From Elmis aenea (lineage: Eukaryota > Arthropoda > Insecta > Coleoptera > Elmidae): a stretch of 64,000 nucleotides of DNA. Made by a program: the position numbers and the translations under genes. Of the stretch, positions 25,601-36,132 are shown in pieces. Location of the stretch: NCBI GenBank assembly GCA_947652605.1, contig OX393576.1, positions 51,684,966-51,748,965 on the forward strand, given 5' to 3'. The notes beneath the pieces are model-generated. The model did not search any database. It saw only the letters and a program-made list of their open reading frames with translations, and was not told where the DNA came from. Each line of letters opens with the position of its first letter. Position 1 is the first letter of the stretch.

Positions 25601-28600
25601 TAGTTGATTTTGAAACAACACTGGGAAATTGGTAAACTTAAATTAACAACCAAGAAATTTTTAAAGTAGTCTTTATGATATTTTAATATTTTTCATTTAC
25701 AAATTTTAATAAGAAATTATCCGCTGTGGCCATACTATCGTTTTCCACAAAATAAATTAAGTGTAAGGTGTTGGAAAAATATTTTACTAAACATACAACT
25801 TTTATCATCATCCAAGTACAACCTCTCTCTTCATTGTTCTTTTAAACTATAAATTCTAAATGATGTATGTAACATTTAAAATAAAATATAGTTTTTAAAT
25901 CATCATTTTACCTTTCAAGTGGATATAATTTTTTTAAAACTTGTTCTGTGTGATTTGTTAAATAAAAAGTATACAATAGGTAATTCGTTAAATAAATAAT
26001 GCATTTAAAAAATATATACCGGGTGATTCAGTTTGACTGTCGCACCCCTATAACTTTTTAATTATTGAAAATAACCCCAGGAGATAAGATTTTTGAGAAG
26101 AACAAAAGAATGTAGACTTAAGATTAGCAACGATAAAATCGGAAAAAGTCTAGAAGTGGAAGAAAAAAAAAAGATGGAGACAAACCAATTAAGATGACTG
26201 GGACATCTACTACGTTAGCCAGAAAGCAGGTACCTACACAAAAATGAGAAAAAAAGTAGAGGAAAACTTAAAACAAAATGGGAAAATGAAGTGAGACATA
26301 GATCAGAAGAAAAAGGAGTCAGCTGGAGAGATGTGCCACAGTTGGCCAATGGTAGACAGGATAGGAGAAACATAACTTAACTTTATTCGGGGTAAAGTTA
26401 ATCATCGACACAAATTATTTTTGTAATTAAACGAATCAAGTTGCAATTTTGATTATTAAAATTGCTATACATCAAAATTGCTATAATTGAAGTATGGATA
26501 ATTACCCATAATGACACATTTAAAAAATATTAATTTATACCGTTATATGGCAAATTGTTTATGTTAAAGTTCAAAATCAGTCAACTTCACTACATTTTAC
26601 GGTAATGTTCCAATAATCAGAATGACAATCCCTTAGCACAGTGTTTACAAAAGTACCCCTGGGGATACACGAAAAGGTTTTAAGAGGTACATGGCACAAT
26701 TTTTTATTTTACATTAGAATTTTTTAGCTGTATAAAACTACCCCAAACTAGTCCTACCTTTAGTCGAGGGGGTACGCCGGTAAGATTAAACTGTCCAAAG
26801 GAGCGCGAGATAATTGTAAGTTTAGGTAACATTGCCTTAGAGCTTGGAGCAACACAGAATAGATTTAATATAAGAAAGATTATTAGTAAAAAAACGCACT
26901 AAAATTGTTACACTTGCAAAATCGCAACAGATTGCGAATGTGTACTTATTTTCGTGCGTTTGTTTTGATGTGGATTGCGGAATTCTCGATTCCCATATTA
27001 AAATTCTTAAGAATACAAGGATATACATGTACTACACGCAAGCTCGAATGGACAAACTCAACGTTACAGCTATTGCAATTATTTAATTAAAGAAAAAGGC
27101 GGGCAGCATTATCCACGTGAAATCGCAAGTGCAATAAAAGTTCACATAACACACCCGCGCGCTATTGTACGGAATCTATTGAAATGCTGCCAAGTTTATG
27201 ATTGTTGACAATATTTAATTACAAATGTTGTAACAATATTTTTAATTATTTCAACCTAACTTAACTGATAGAGGAATTACCAACAATGATGTAATTAATC
27301 AGATTTGCAATTTTAATTTGATTTTAATCGATTAAAATTTTGTTTACAAATTATTGCGCAAACACTAATAAAATTGAAAAGACAATACAAATTTAATCAA
27401 AATCTTCGTATTTTTAGAATCAATTACAAGCTTTATTTCAGTACATTTAGTAACTTTTAATTCTTCAATAAATTACATTTACAATTGTACTTGTGAAATT
27501 TTCACACCATAAAAGGTAGTGATGTGCGGTAGGATAAGTACACCATCAGATTGTAACCTAGATTAAGTTATCAATATTGAAACAATAATATAGTTATAAA
27601 CATTCTGTTGGACCACTTTTAACAGATAGCTTACATTTTATAATAGGGACATGCGTTTACTGTGCCCAGTTCCCCAAATTAAACAACTTCATACTTGTGG
27701 AAAAATGTACGAAAAGAGCGACATATTTATCTCAAATATAATTTTATCATACCGATTGTTTTAAGTAAATTAAACAGAATTGGAGTCCTTATACACATAA
27801 AAACAGTAGGTAACTGATAAGGACGTTAAAATTTAAGAACCATCGTCTCCTCAGTTAAAAATAGCCCATGAACGCCTTTAAATATATTTTTCTGCGTCCG
27901 TCCAGAAAATCAGTTGTTTCCGATATTTTTTTAGGCTGGAAAATACATTTTTACCGGCTTAGGCCAGAAAGTACCAAGTTCCCATAGCGATGAGCTGTCT
28001 TTACCGGCCTAGGACGAAAAGTACGTGGTTGCCATGGTGATGAGTTGTTTTGTTGGTTTGCGCTATCGTTATATCACCAAGCGAATTTTCACCTGTAGTT
28101 TGTCAAGTTATTGTTTAATTATGTATGGCGACGATAGTGATTTTGGTGTCATTGGCGGACGCGGAAAAAATATTGAACGTAACATATCCGGGAAAGGTAT
28201 TTACTGGACTCGTATGTCGTATGCTTCCAAGCCTCGCCTACGGCTCGTCCCAGAACTGCCTTCTCGTCCAGTTAAGTACCACTTTCCGGTCTTGTTACGT
28301 AAATAACTATTATTTTGGTTTATTTATTTTTGAAGTTACAATAAAATACCCAAGTAGTAATACTGCAGCAATCAAGTGACGGTGTAAATTGTGTCGCATG
28401 TTTCCGGATGAAGCCAAAGAAAGTGTGTTAGTCATTAAGGGAAAATACCCTGAGAATTGAAGCGATTCAATACTGTTATGACAATTAAGATACTGAAAGT
28501 GTTTCTATTAAAACTAGTATTGTTCTCCTTATTTTTTATAAACAAAAGATATGACTCTAATTTATTCTTTAATGTTTCTACAGAACTTTAAAGTGTAACT

Positions 28601-31600
28601 GGTAAATGTTAATTTAATAAGAGTACTCGTCCAAATGCTCAGCAAATAAAATTTAGTATGCAAAATGATTGGTTGATTTCAGTGCTTTCAGTTTTGTAGA
28701 TTTTGTGTTTAACTAAAAAAATCACATTTTTAGCATACAAGTTTTTAGGAAACAAGAAAGTTTATAATAAGCTGACGATATAAAATAAATTAATCTCTTT
28801 CTCTTTGAAAAAAAATTATTTATTAAAAATGGAACGAGAACAATAATCTCCACAATAACAATAATAGCTTCTTATTAATGCTAAAATGAGAGCAATTCGT
28901 CTGTACATACGCATAATAAACAATTTTATGAACTCTCACAACTTTTCGTGAAAATGCTTTTAAAATTTTGAACATAAAGCATAATTAGAAACAAAATAAT
29001 CGTACATGGAATTCTTTGCGAGAATCGACCCGTGAAGCAAATGTTAAGCAACAATGGAATTATTTTATTACATCCTGATCTGAATTTCAGTATAGTGCGA
29101 CGGCACATCCTGTACATGCAATATAGGAAATTGATGATAGTATGTGGCACATTATACGCATTTAAACTATGAATGTTGGACGCATTACTATAAACCGACA
29201 AACAATTAAATAATACTATGCTCCACTTAATGTTTTAAACTGGCCTTAAAACTGTGATAAGATAGAGCGCAGCAGTAAAATACTAAGCAACGGTTTGTGG
29301 AGGACAAGGGCTATGGTTTTTCTAATAAACGTATTTTTTACTAGCCACATAAGCATAAATACAAAGAAAGAGTATTACGATACATATTTAATGTTTTTGA
29401 ATCAGTTACTTGTGAATAATTTACAGGTGTACCGATTTATTTGTGATACAATTTTGCCCTATTTACCCTATACCTCCAAGGAAACAATTAAAACAATAAG
29501 AGACGGCCATGAAAATGCACTTTAATTAAAACGATTTTGGTTAAAGTAATTTAACTCTGATCTCAATCGATTATAATGACGATTCACACTCTTAAATTTA
29601 TTTAATTGTAATTTTGCATTTAAAACTTATCAATGACGTATTTCCAATTAATAAAAAACCACATAAAATTTTTACAAATACCTGTTGTAAACAATATTGT
29701 TATGTGAAATTTTATGCAAGTGATAAATACGTGATTTCTAAACTAAGGTTCTTTAAGTGTACAGGGAGTGCCACCCAGGACGAATATATTATTCGATAGC
29801 TTTGTCGCTAATGAAGATTTAAAAAAATGATACAAAAGTTTTTTGATCATTACGTAAATAAAGACCTGTATAGTGTGCTTTTTTGGATTCCAAATCAAAC
29901 TCTATTTCAGAAATGTACAACGTACCTTGTGTTAAATATAAAGGGTGTTCCAGTTATTATGAACAGCATGGAGAACTCGTTAACGGTAAGAAATACAGAG
30001 ATGGTTAAATGCGTCAAAATGATCGATGATTAAAGAGCAACTATTCATGAAAACAATCTTCTAAAGAATAGACAGTTTTTGCGCTATTAATCTTAAACAA
30101 AAAAATGGCGTTTTCGATTTTTGCTTATAACTTGCTTATTTAAAATCACGCTCAAAATATTTTTCGACATTATCAGGACACTTTTTGGGTAGATTCGAAA
30201 TTTGGCAATAAATTGTACGGATCTTCATTTGTTTTTCTTATTTTAACATCAACTTTCTTATTTTAAATACGGGTTGTAGCTGGCTGTGACACCATTAAAA
30301 AGATGATTTTTCCCTCGTTTTACTGATGTATTGGTTGCTAGGTTTATTTTAAAAAATAAATATGTATTACAATTTTATTGTATTTATTAGGTTTAATCAA
30401 AGTGGTAATTGAAAAACAAAACAAAACATCACTTAAATAAACTAGCTGTACTTAATTAAACAGAAAAAAACTTAATTAATTTAATATTTTTTTACATTTA
30501 ATAACAATTTACTATTTTTCAATTACTGTTACTATTGAATCTAAATTATATTATGCGTTCAAAGTGTAGCCCACTCTCCATTGGGCAATAAAAATTTGAG
30601 ATCTGCATTTTGTAGATAATAATGTGTTCCCAAGCATATTACTTTTTGTTTGATGACATTTTCCTAAAACAGCCAATCTGGAAGAGACAGTTGAATACAA
30701 TCGATGAATTGAGAATACCTATTTTAAGGACAGTTCATCAAATAAAAAGACATATGCTTAGGAAAACATATTAACTACAAGGTGCAGATCTCAAATTTGT
30801 ATTGCCCATAGAGAGAGGGCTACACTTTAAGGGCGAACTAAAGGCACCAGTTAAAAGAGCTTTCGTAATTCGAATTGTTTCCTCACACTAATTATCAAAA
30901 GTACTTAAAAATTTGTAAGTTAACAGATCATTGGTACGAGATTTCACTGCGAGATCAAACTAAAAAAAATAATGAAAACGGTTAAGCATAAAAAATATTG
31001 AAAACTGCTTAAAATTGAGGCAAGTTATAATTTACATTTAATAGTAATAGTAACTAAAAAATCATAAATTGTTATGAAATGTAAAAAATCTTGACGTATT
31101 TAAAAAAAATTGGGTTTAATTAAGTACAGCTAGTTTGTTCATGTGGTGTTTTGTTTTGTTTTTAATGGTCACTTTGATTAAACTTAACAAATACAACAGT
31201 ATTGCTATAACTTACAATTAGTTATTTTTAAAGATAAACCTAACAACCCATACATCAATGAAAATTTTGAGTATGATTTCAAATAAGCAAGTTATAAGCA
31301 AAGATCGAAAACGTAATTTTTTACTTTTTTATGAATAGTGCGAAAACTGTAATTTTTTTAAAGATTTTTTCATCGGAATCTTTAGACATTTTCGCATAGG
31401 CCTTAATAAGATAGCTAAATTCAATTTTTTTACTCATATAAATATCGATTCATTACACCTAACTTTCTTATTTTAAATGGCCACCATGCTTTGCTTTGAT
31501 ATACATCAAAAGCTTACTTTTTGCGCTTTTCAAAAATATATGATTTGCTTATGGTTGCTATTTAAAACAAGACAGTTCAGTTAGGTGTAATATATCAATA

Positions 31601-34600
31601 TTTATATGAGTAAAAAAAAAATATTGCTATCTTATTAAGGACAAAAAACTATGCAAAAATGTCTAAAGTTTTTCTTTATCTTTTTGTTTAAGTGAGATAT
31701 TTAACATTTTTGAAAATTGACAAAAATAGGTTTTTGGCTATATTTCGAAAATTAAAATGAATTCCTTTCGAAAAAAGAAATCGAGACTACGTACTTGTGT
31801 TTTTTCTATCTCTGATATTAACCGTGATACCCCCCCTGTATAGGCATCAAAAATACGCCACCCTGAACATAGACCGTATTAATCAATTCTTCTTTTGGAA
31901 AATTCATATTGAATATGTTATACTCATTTATTTATGTTTTAACAATTGACAGCAATTTACTCTGACATTTGTTACTACAGAAATTATTGTTTCTATTGTC
32001 AAAGTCGAGGCCTACTCCGAGAAAACTAGGAAATTCCTACACAACGCTTATAAGAATAAGTAAAATGTAAATATCTCAGAAAATATTCATTTTAGGTATA
32101 GGTAAGTATTAAGAAAAATTCAAGAAAAACAAAAATGCAACAAAATGACGTAATAATATACAGGGTGTTCCTTTTGAAAAAATAAAGTGATTGATGTTTG
32201 AAAATTGGGAAGTTGGCACATCTATTAGAAACACCCTGTATAATATAAATTAATTTTGATGTATTTAGACTATGACTCCACCTTTTGACTTTGTATGTAC
32301 AAAATATCATTTGCCAATTATTATTCATAACGTTGTGTTCCTGACAAGTATTGTACCCTGTTTTTCTGGAAATTCAAAGATTTTTTGAGATAAATTGGCA
32401 ACGTCGCAAAAAAATGAAAAAAACAAAATACTGTCATATGGAGATTTTCTAGCTGAATTCGATTATGCAAAAATATACTGGGTGTTCAATTAAAAAAAAA
32501 TACCTTTAGTGACGCCCCACTTTTATGAAACACCCTGTATACTTGAAACTAATTTTAAAACATGCACGTCTAGAAATACTATAAGTTTCATTAAAAACTT
32601 TTTTTTAATAAGTTGACATTAAGGGCAATAATGGACTTTATCGCACTATTGGCGCACCCTGTATAGTGTATATATAACTTAGATGTCAAACTAAACGGAT
32701 GATAATTTGATAGTGCTGTCTGACGACTTACTCTTTTATAATTATATACAGGGTGTAGGTTAAACCCTAATTACAAATCCTTAAAAATGTTAAAATACTG
32801 TTCAATAACGTATACAGAACTAATTATTTTAAATGCAATATATGTACATATATAATTGTAAATTTTTTACATTTAGTATAGTATACTTATATTTTTACAA
32901 GATGTTTTAATTGTAGACTTTGTTAGATAAACAAAAAACATTTTTTAAAGTGGTGTACACCTTGATGGGTTTATTTTTACAACTAATGGTGCTACCCTTT
33001 ATATAAAGGACTGTGGTATAATACTTTGTTTAATAAACCTATTAAAAACTATCAAACTGTATATCAGTTGACAAAAAAAGAATTATTTAAATCCCATGTA
33101 TTTTATATGTATAAAAAAAAAAAAAAACAAGATTTTTTATTTTAATTTAATTATACAGCACAATCATATTGTTTCCGAAGAAAAAAAAAACTTAAAAAAT
33201 AACATTCACCTTTAAAACTTGTGCAAAAAGTTAAAAGAATCACTAACATAGCGACCTAGTGAAAAAATAGTATTTAATTTATGCATTTTTAAGTAAACTT
33301 TTTTTATAATATTTAATAAGCACATTAATTTTTCTTCGATACTAGCGATTAAACAAAAATAGAAAATATATTCCTGCATTTTTATGGGTTCAGTCATGTG
33401 TTTAAAACTCACAAATGATAAATTAATTTATGTCTTTAAATACACCTCAATGATTTTTACACAAAACTAATACATATTCCATAAATTACGTTAGACATAA
33501 AGCATCGATTTTTTGCTGTGTACTACTAAATTTATAGATTGTGCTGAACATGAAGCGCGGATGTTTAAAAAGGGAATGCATGGATACAATTACAGACATA
33601 CATCCTTTCCCAATTATCCAACTAACACACTTATATCTGTATCTCTAAAAAAGAGACGATCAATTTCTGTGCTGTATCGATTCGTCTCCATTAAATAAAT
33701 CACCAACAGATCTTTTTTACCCAATTACTTCAAATTACGGGAAAACTCATACTTACTACAGTAGCCTGTTATTAAGACCGATAAAAATTGCAGTTATTAG
33801 TCGTATCAAAACAGAAATCATCTTCATTACATTCATGAACTTGGCTTTGCCACCATAACAAAGTAATTTGTACGTGACCCAGTGCTGGTGAACTTGAACG
33901 GTAGTGTCACGTCCACAAATACTAGAAATTTGCAACGCTAGCAAACGTAGAAAGTAATACTTTTATTACAGTTAATGCGACAATTACCATGTTAAAAAAC
34001 TATATCCTGTAGCAAGCAAAATGAATTGATTTGCAGTATCGTAATAACGTTACATTATAGCTAATAATTAATTTAGTTGACAGGTTTTTAATACCGTTAA
34101 CTGTTTCAGTGGGTTAAAAAACAAACTACCGATTCGTTATAATGATATCTCGAAGAGGAATTTTGAAAATAATGTACTTTCTAGTTTCTTTAATTGAAAA
34201 GTATTGCAAGTTGCTCGCAGATAAGACATCGATATGCTTCATTGATACTTCTGGAATTCGTTAAGTGGCTTAATAAATCATGTATTTTCTGTTCAGAAGC
34301 ACTATTTCAGTAAAGGATAGGACGTAATTGGTCGTTTCCAGTACCCCTTATAACGATTAAAATACCCTGTAAACAGCCCATGATGTTCGAGAATAATGTA
34401 TAGGTATACAAAGTTTGATAAAAAATGATTACAAATCCTTTCAGTATTCCTTGAAGTGATCATTAACGTTAAAAATGTATCCATATAATCGTATCTTTGT
34501 AAAAGATAAGGATTTGAAAAATATTTAAAAAAAGGTCAGGTTAGGTTAGGTTAAAAATTTATCCATATAACAGTATCATTGTAAAAGATAGGGTTTTGAA

Positions 34601-36132
34601 AAATATTTAAAAAAAGGCGCAGGGTTTTTTGTTTTCCAAAATTTGTGAATGGAATTTATTTAATTTAAAAATATTCAAATATGAAATATGTAACACATAT
34701 ACGAGGGCGAACCCAAAAGTAAGGTCTCCAAGGCGCTGGAGCCGCGATGATACATATAAGCAGTAGCTTGAATTTTTTAATATAAAAACGGAAATACTTC
34801 AGTTAATTTACAGCAAAACAACATCAAAATGTTTACTATTTTCACTGTTTGAATTTTGAAAATTTAGCTAAAGGGGCAAAATATCCCACCACTGCAAAAA
34901 TTGTTTTTAAGAAATAAGGCCACAGGTCTACCAATTTAGGTTTGTGGTATTCCCAACTACAATTTCTATTATAAAATTAGCTAAAAAAACTTTTTAGTAG
35001 TTTATTATTTGCGTAGTAATTGCTTTCTATGCAGGTTAACGAGAACAATAATTATTTTTTATTACTTTTTGTTGTTTCATTATTTCTCCACGAAACTTTG
35101 CGATTGATCTCATTTTTCTTTATTCATAAACATTTCTCGAAAAATATTCATAACATAACCAAATGATAGAAAATTTAAACGTACTTTAAACATGGTTTGA
35201 TTTATGTGCAGCCTGCAACACTTAATTCTGGCCACTACGTCGCGCTTATTATAGGAGATAAAGATTCGATTAAATAGGTAAAAGGTTACATTTAAAAAAG
35301 CGATATTCTCTTTTCAGTCGCATATCACTTGTTAAAAATTTATTTTCTTCTACAAAAATATTTTTTTAAGCAAATACATCCTCCCCTAATCTACTTTAAA
35401 TAACTAACATGTGCCAATGTTAAGTGATAAGACACTTTTGTTTTGTACAACAAAAAAACTTACTATTCAAGGTCAAGTCGTAGGCATAGATAACTTTATA
35501 AAGTTATTTAACGACAAGTTACCGAAAATCACTAAAAAGAGGAAAATAAAGGTTATCTTTTAGTACAAGTATTTAATATGGCGTCGATAAGAAAATCAAG
35601 TAGACTGTTAAATCTTCGTGAAAAAATTGATACCATTAGTTTATTTGACTAGTGAAAACACCACGATTTAGTAAAAGTCAGATATTGATTTTTAGGAATA
35701 AAAAAGATACTAAATAAAATTAAAATCGTAATTTTTTCGTTTTCATCTAGTTAACCAGGTATTTTTTTAAATATCTGATTATCGCTACAAACTGAGCTTT
35801 ATTACATTTTACTTTTTGTTAATTTAAGCTCTCCCTATATTTTATATTGGGCGAGATCCTCGTACAGTGTACGAGGATCTCGCACAATGTACGACGTACA
35901 GGGCTAGAGAAATTTAGCATTTAGTTATTCATCTGAAAATTATTCTTACCTTGGACTTTTTACTTTTTTGACTAAGACTAGAACGACCATCGATGAGTAC
36001 ATTGTCATTTATGAACACAACGTTACAGGGACTTGGCGGACCCTCAAGCGCAAGAAGCCAGTCATCGTCGTCTTCGGTGGCTGATTCATCCAAACAAGCT
36101 CCAGGAAGAAACGTAATACCTCCGTCACCAAC
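10692..36132 (-). CDS. Unidentified gene, three 3'-terminal exons with a PP1-docking-like motif (partial)
   Basis: Three minus-strand exons join in frame: 36132-35950 (183 nt, phase 0 at its 3' end), 14029-13900 (130 nt, phase 1) and 10870-10692 (179 nt with TAA stop). All borders are AG/GT, with pyrimidine tracts before the last two exons. Introns are about 21.9 and 3.0 kb. The 163 encoded residues start VGDGGITFLPGACLDESATE, followed by an acidic EDDDDWLLALEG. Next come a basic KSKKSK and MRIKFVDAIPEIFEYPSEDS, where RIKF fits the RVxF motif that binds protein phosphatase 1. The tail contains LATYIPKSGFSQDEFQLG and ends TNADILF. The RVxF-plus-FEYPSE arrangement reminds me of taperin/phostensin-type PP1 regulators, but I am not sure. 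No signal peptide or membrane segment is seen. The 5' exons were not found. Confidence 0.72.
11166..11940. mobile_element. MITE with CAGGGTGTGT ends, inside an outer inverted repeat
   Basis: The inner element 11258-11893 is flanked by TA. It has about 110-bp inverted arms starting CAGGGTGTGTAAAAATTGGC and containing AGCGCTACACGTG. Outside it, 11166-11200 and 11906-11940 are again inverted copies (CACTTTGACGCGAA in both). The MITE lies in the last intron of the minus-strand gene. Its short frames on both strands are by-products of the palindrome. Confidence 0.8.
11941..13700. other. Intron sequence with one loose CACCCTG end
   Basis: Intronic to the minus-strand gene. CACACCCTGTATAATA near 12190 looks like the right end of another CAGGGTG element with no clear partner, followed by an ATATCTCAAAAACGAATCGA motif common in insect repeats. 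No gene seen. Confidence 0.4.
13709..13865. mobile_element. pogo/Tigger-type MITE
   Basis: A 157-bp element flanked by TA. The left end is CAGTCAAACCTCGATA and the complement of the right end is CAGTAAAACCTCGATT. This matches the CAGT...CCTCG ends of pogo-like elements. It sits 35 bases from the 3' end of exon 13900-14029, in the intron. Confidence 0.8.
14030..16290. other. Intron sequence, no gene seen
   Basis: AT-rich part of the 22-kb intron. Short frames such as 14714-15043 have no recognisable content. The only structured piece I see is the motif near 15498-15545, listed separately. Confidence 0.5.
15498..15545 (-). ncRNA. Weak hammerhead-like motif
   Basis: Minus strand: CAGACGA, one extra T, an imperfect stem (GGCAGT/GTTGCT with G-U pairs), then GAAACGTC. 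The conserved U of CUGANGA is replaced by A, so it is probably inactive. It shares the layout of the motif at 16291-16338. Confidence 0.25.
16291..16338 (-). ncRNA. Type I hammerhead-ribozyme-like motif
   Basis: Minus strand, in order: possible stem I strand CAGTATG, core CTGACGA, one extra A, stem II GAGACA-AG-TGTCTC (6 bp, all Watson-Crick), core GAAAC, loop TTT, GTA (predicted cleavage after A at 16300), then TATATTTTC. The first six bases after the cleavage site can pair with the bases preceding CTGACGA, with two G-U pairs. The very short stem III resembles the small hammerheads reported in Penelope-like elements. The extra A between the core and stem II departs from the consensus. Cleavage is untested. 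Confidence 0.5.
16835..18240 (+). pseudogene. Non-LTR reverse transcriptase C-terminal relic, interrupted by a later insertion
   Basis: The left part (about 16835-17146) reads, across frameshifts, as a conserved tail of RTE-like endonuclease/reverse transcriptases: ILTYG-like text, RFLRRIEKK, then DQLKWYGHMSRIKEDRL. The right part (about 18023-18234) continues VYEARETKKKHR and, in another frame, LRREEIDDLTQDKKKLETIP with a stop. The two parts are split by the element at 17147-18022. The N-terminal endonuclease and most of the RT domain are missing. The clade assignment is uncertain. Confidence 0.65.
17147..18022. mobile_element. Unclassified inverted-repeat element inserted in the RT relic
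   Basis: Left end GCATCCACACCAAGCGAGCG; complement of the right end GATCCACACCAAGCGAGCGA. The repeats go on with imperfect GAGC/AAGAGCGA text. The element is 876 bp, GC-richer at both ends than in its middle. I found no clear target duplication, so the exact borders are approximate. Frames inside it on both strands are unlikely to be genes. Confidence 0.6.
18241..21737. other. Intron sequence, no gene seen
   Basis: AT-rich part of the 22-kb intron. A slightly GC-richer patch at 19030-19220 has a 62-codon frame that I do not recognise. No convincing terminal repeats. Confidence 0.5.
21738..21810. repeat. Imperfect hairpin, MITE-like
   Basis: ACAAGAGTTGTAAGAAG...ATTACGCAC on the left is the imperfect complement of GTGCGTAATTGCTTTTATAA...CTCGTGTT on the right, with arms of about 26 bases. 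This looks like the end or core of a palindromic MITE. A short AspGlu-rich frame near 22015-22077 may be a transposon remnant but is too short to assign. Confidence 0.45.
21811..23689. other. Intron sequence, no gene seen
   Basis: AT-rich, no supported frame and no clear element ends. Confidence 0.45.
23690..24405 (+). pseudogene. Decayed non-LTR reverse transcriptase C-terminal relic
   Basis: Fragments across frames spell a degenerate RT tail: MSINKNKTKTMVITQNHARP, LGMIIANNGELEKELKN, KKEISKETKREYLMQCTYQF, then RFLSRTEG and DKIRKSLGVKD. It contains stops and frameshifts. The same family appears at 26079-26375 and 49985-50510 (shared AAAACCAATGGAGACAA-like and GGAGAGATG...CCACAGTT text). Confidence 0.65.
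24406..26023. other. Intron sequence, no gene seen
   Basis: AT-rich, no supported frame and no clear repeat. Confidence 0.45.
26024..26078. mobile_element. Truncated MITE end fused to an RT relic
   Basis: ATACCGGGTGATTCAGTTTG, then ACTGTCGCACCCCTATAACT, matches the left end of the complete MITE at 50665-51239. It breaks off after about 50 bases and runs straight into reverse-transcriptase relic sequence. Confidence 0.65.
26079..26375 (+). pseudogene. Second copy of the RT C-terminal relic
   Basis: AGGAGATAAGATTTTTGAG and following text closely parallels 24030-24340, including GATAAAATC(A/G)GAAAAAG, AGCAGGTAC and AAAAGGAGTC(A/G)GCT. It is full of stops and frameshifts. Confidence 0.6.
26376..27900. 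other. Intron sequence, no gene seen
   Basis: AT-rich; overlapping short frames near 26837-27090 on both strands have no recognisable content. Confidence 0.45.
27901..28310. repeat. GC-richer island with a 50-bp tandem duplication
   Basis: 27951-28000 and 28001-28050 are two consecutive 50-base units, both opening TTACCGGC(T/C)TAGG and sharing CCAT(A/G)G(C/T)GATGAG(C/T)TGT. The following 250 bases (to about 28310) stay GC-richer, with overlapping frames such as 28025-28306 that I do not recognise. It is probably an unclassified transposon fragment. Confidence 0.5.
28311..29940. other. Intron sequence, no gene seen
   Basis: AT-rich; frames at 28926-29201 (minus) and 29295-29525 (plus) have hydrophobic, low-information content typical of chance ORFs. 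Confidence 0.45.
29942..31380. mobile_element. Large palindromic MITE of the GTCCCAGTTAT family
   Basis: The left end AAGGGTGTTCCAGTTATTAT follows TATA. The left arm runs to about 30620 and its inverted copy lies at about 30785-31380: for example AGTGTAGCCCACTCTCCATT against AGAGGGCTACACTTT, and AACTAGCTGTACTTAATTAA against TTAATTAAGTACAGCTAGTT. The terminal part of the right arm is missing, replaced by another palindrome at 31381. The left end and inner segments match the complete copy at 43991-45002. Confidence 0.7.
31381..31836. mobile_element. Second palindromic MITE abutting the first
   Basis: AGACATTTTCGCATAGG...CTTAATAAGATAGC...TACTCATATAAATAT...TTACACCTAACT on the left is mirrored, complemented, at 31560-31680. 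The right side ends CCCCCCTGTATA near 31836. The left terminus is not visible, so the two palindromes are nested or truncated into each other. Confidence 0.55.
32161..32238. mobile_element. 78-bp CAGGGTG mini-element
   Basis: TA, CAGGGTGTTCC ... GAAACACCCTG, TA. The ends are inverted and the element is too small to code for anything. Confidence 0.75.
32478..32537. mobile_element. 60-bp C(T/A)GGGTG mini-element
   Basis: TA, CTGGGTGTTCAATT ... ATGAAACACCCTG, TA. Same plan as the element at 32161-32238, even shorter. Loose ends of the same type follow (CACCCTG at 32655-32661 and CAGGGTG at 32749-32755). Confidence 0.7.
32756..34470. other. Intron sequence, no gene seen
   Basis: AT-rich with a poly-A run near 33112. 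The frames at 33212-33412 and 33513-33698 are not recognisable. Confidence 0.45.
34471..34622. repeat. 82-bp tandem duplication with a TTAGG triplet at the junction
   Basis: Copy one starts AAAAATGTATCCATATAA at 34471 and copy two starts AAAAATTTATCCATATAA at 34553; both carry TTTGAAAAATATTTAAAAAA. Copy one ends GGTTAGGTTAGGTTA, three units of the insect telomere-type TTAGG repeat. Confidence 0.75.
34702..34745. mobile_element. Solo mariner-type end
   Basis: CGAGGGCGAACCCAAAAGTA after TA resembles the terminal repeat of mariner elements of the type ending GTCCCAAAAGTAAG. No transposase or partner end is seen downstream. Confidence 0.45.
35851..35883. repeat. Perfect 15-bp inverted repeat with 3-base loop
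   Basis: GCGAGATCCTCGTAC, loop AGT, then GTACGAGGATCTCGC. It lies 67 bases beyond the splice donor of the 35950-36132 exon of the minus-strand gene, inside the 22-kb intron. A further GTACGACGTAC palindrome follows. Confidence 0.85.
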
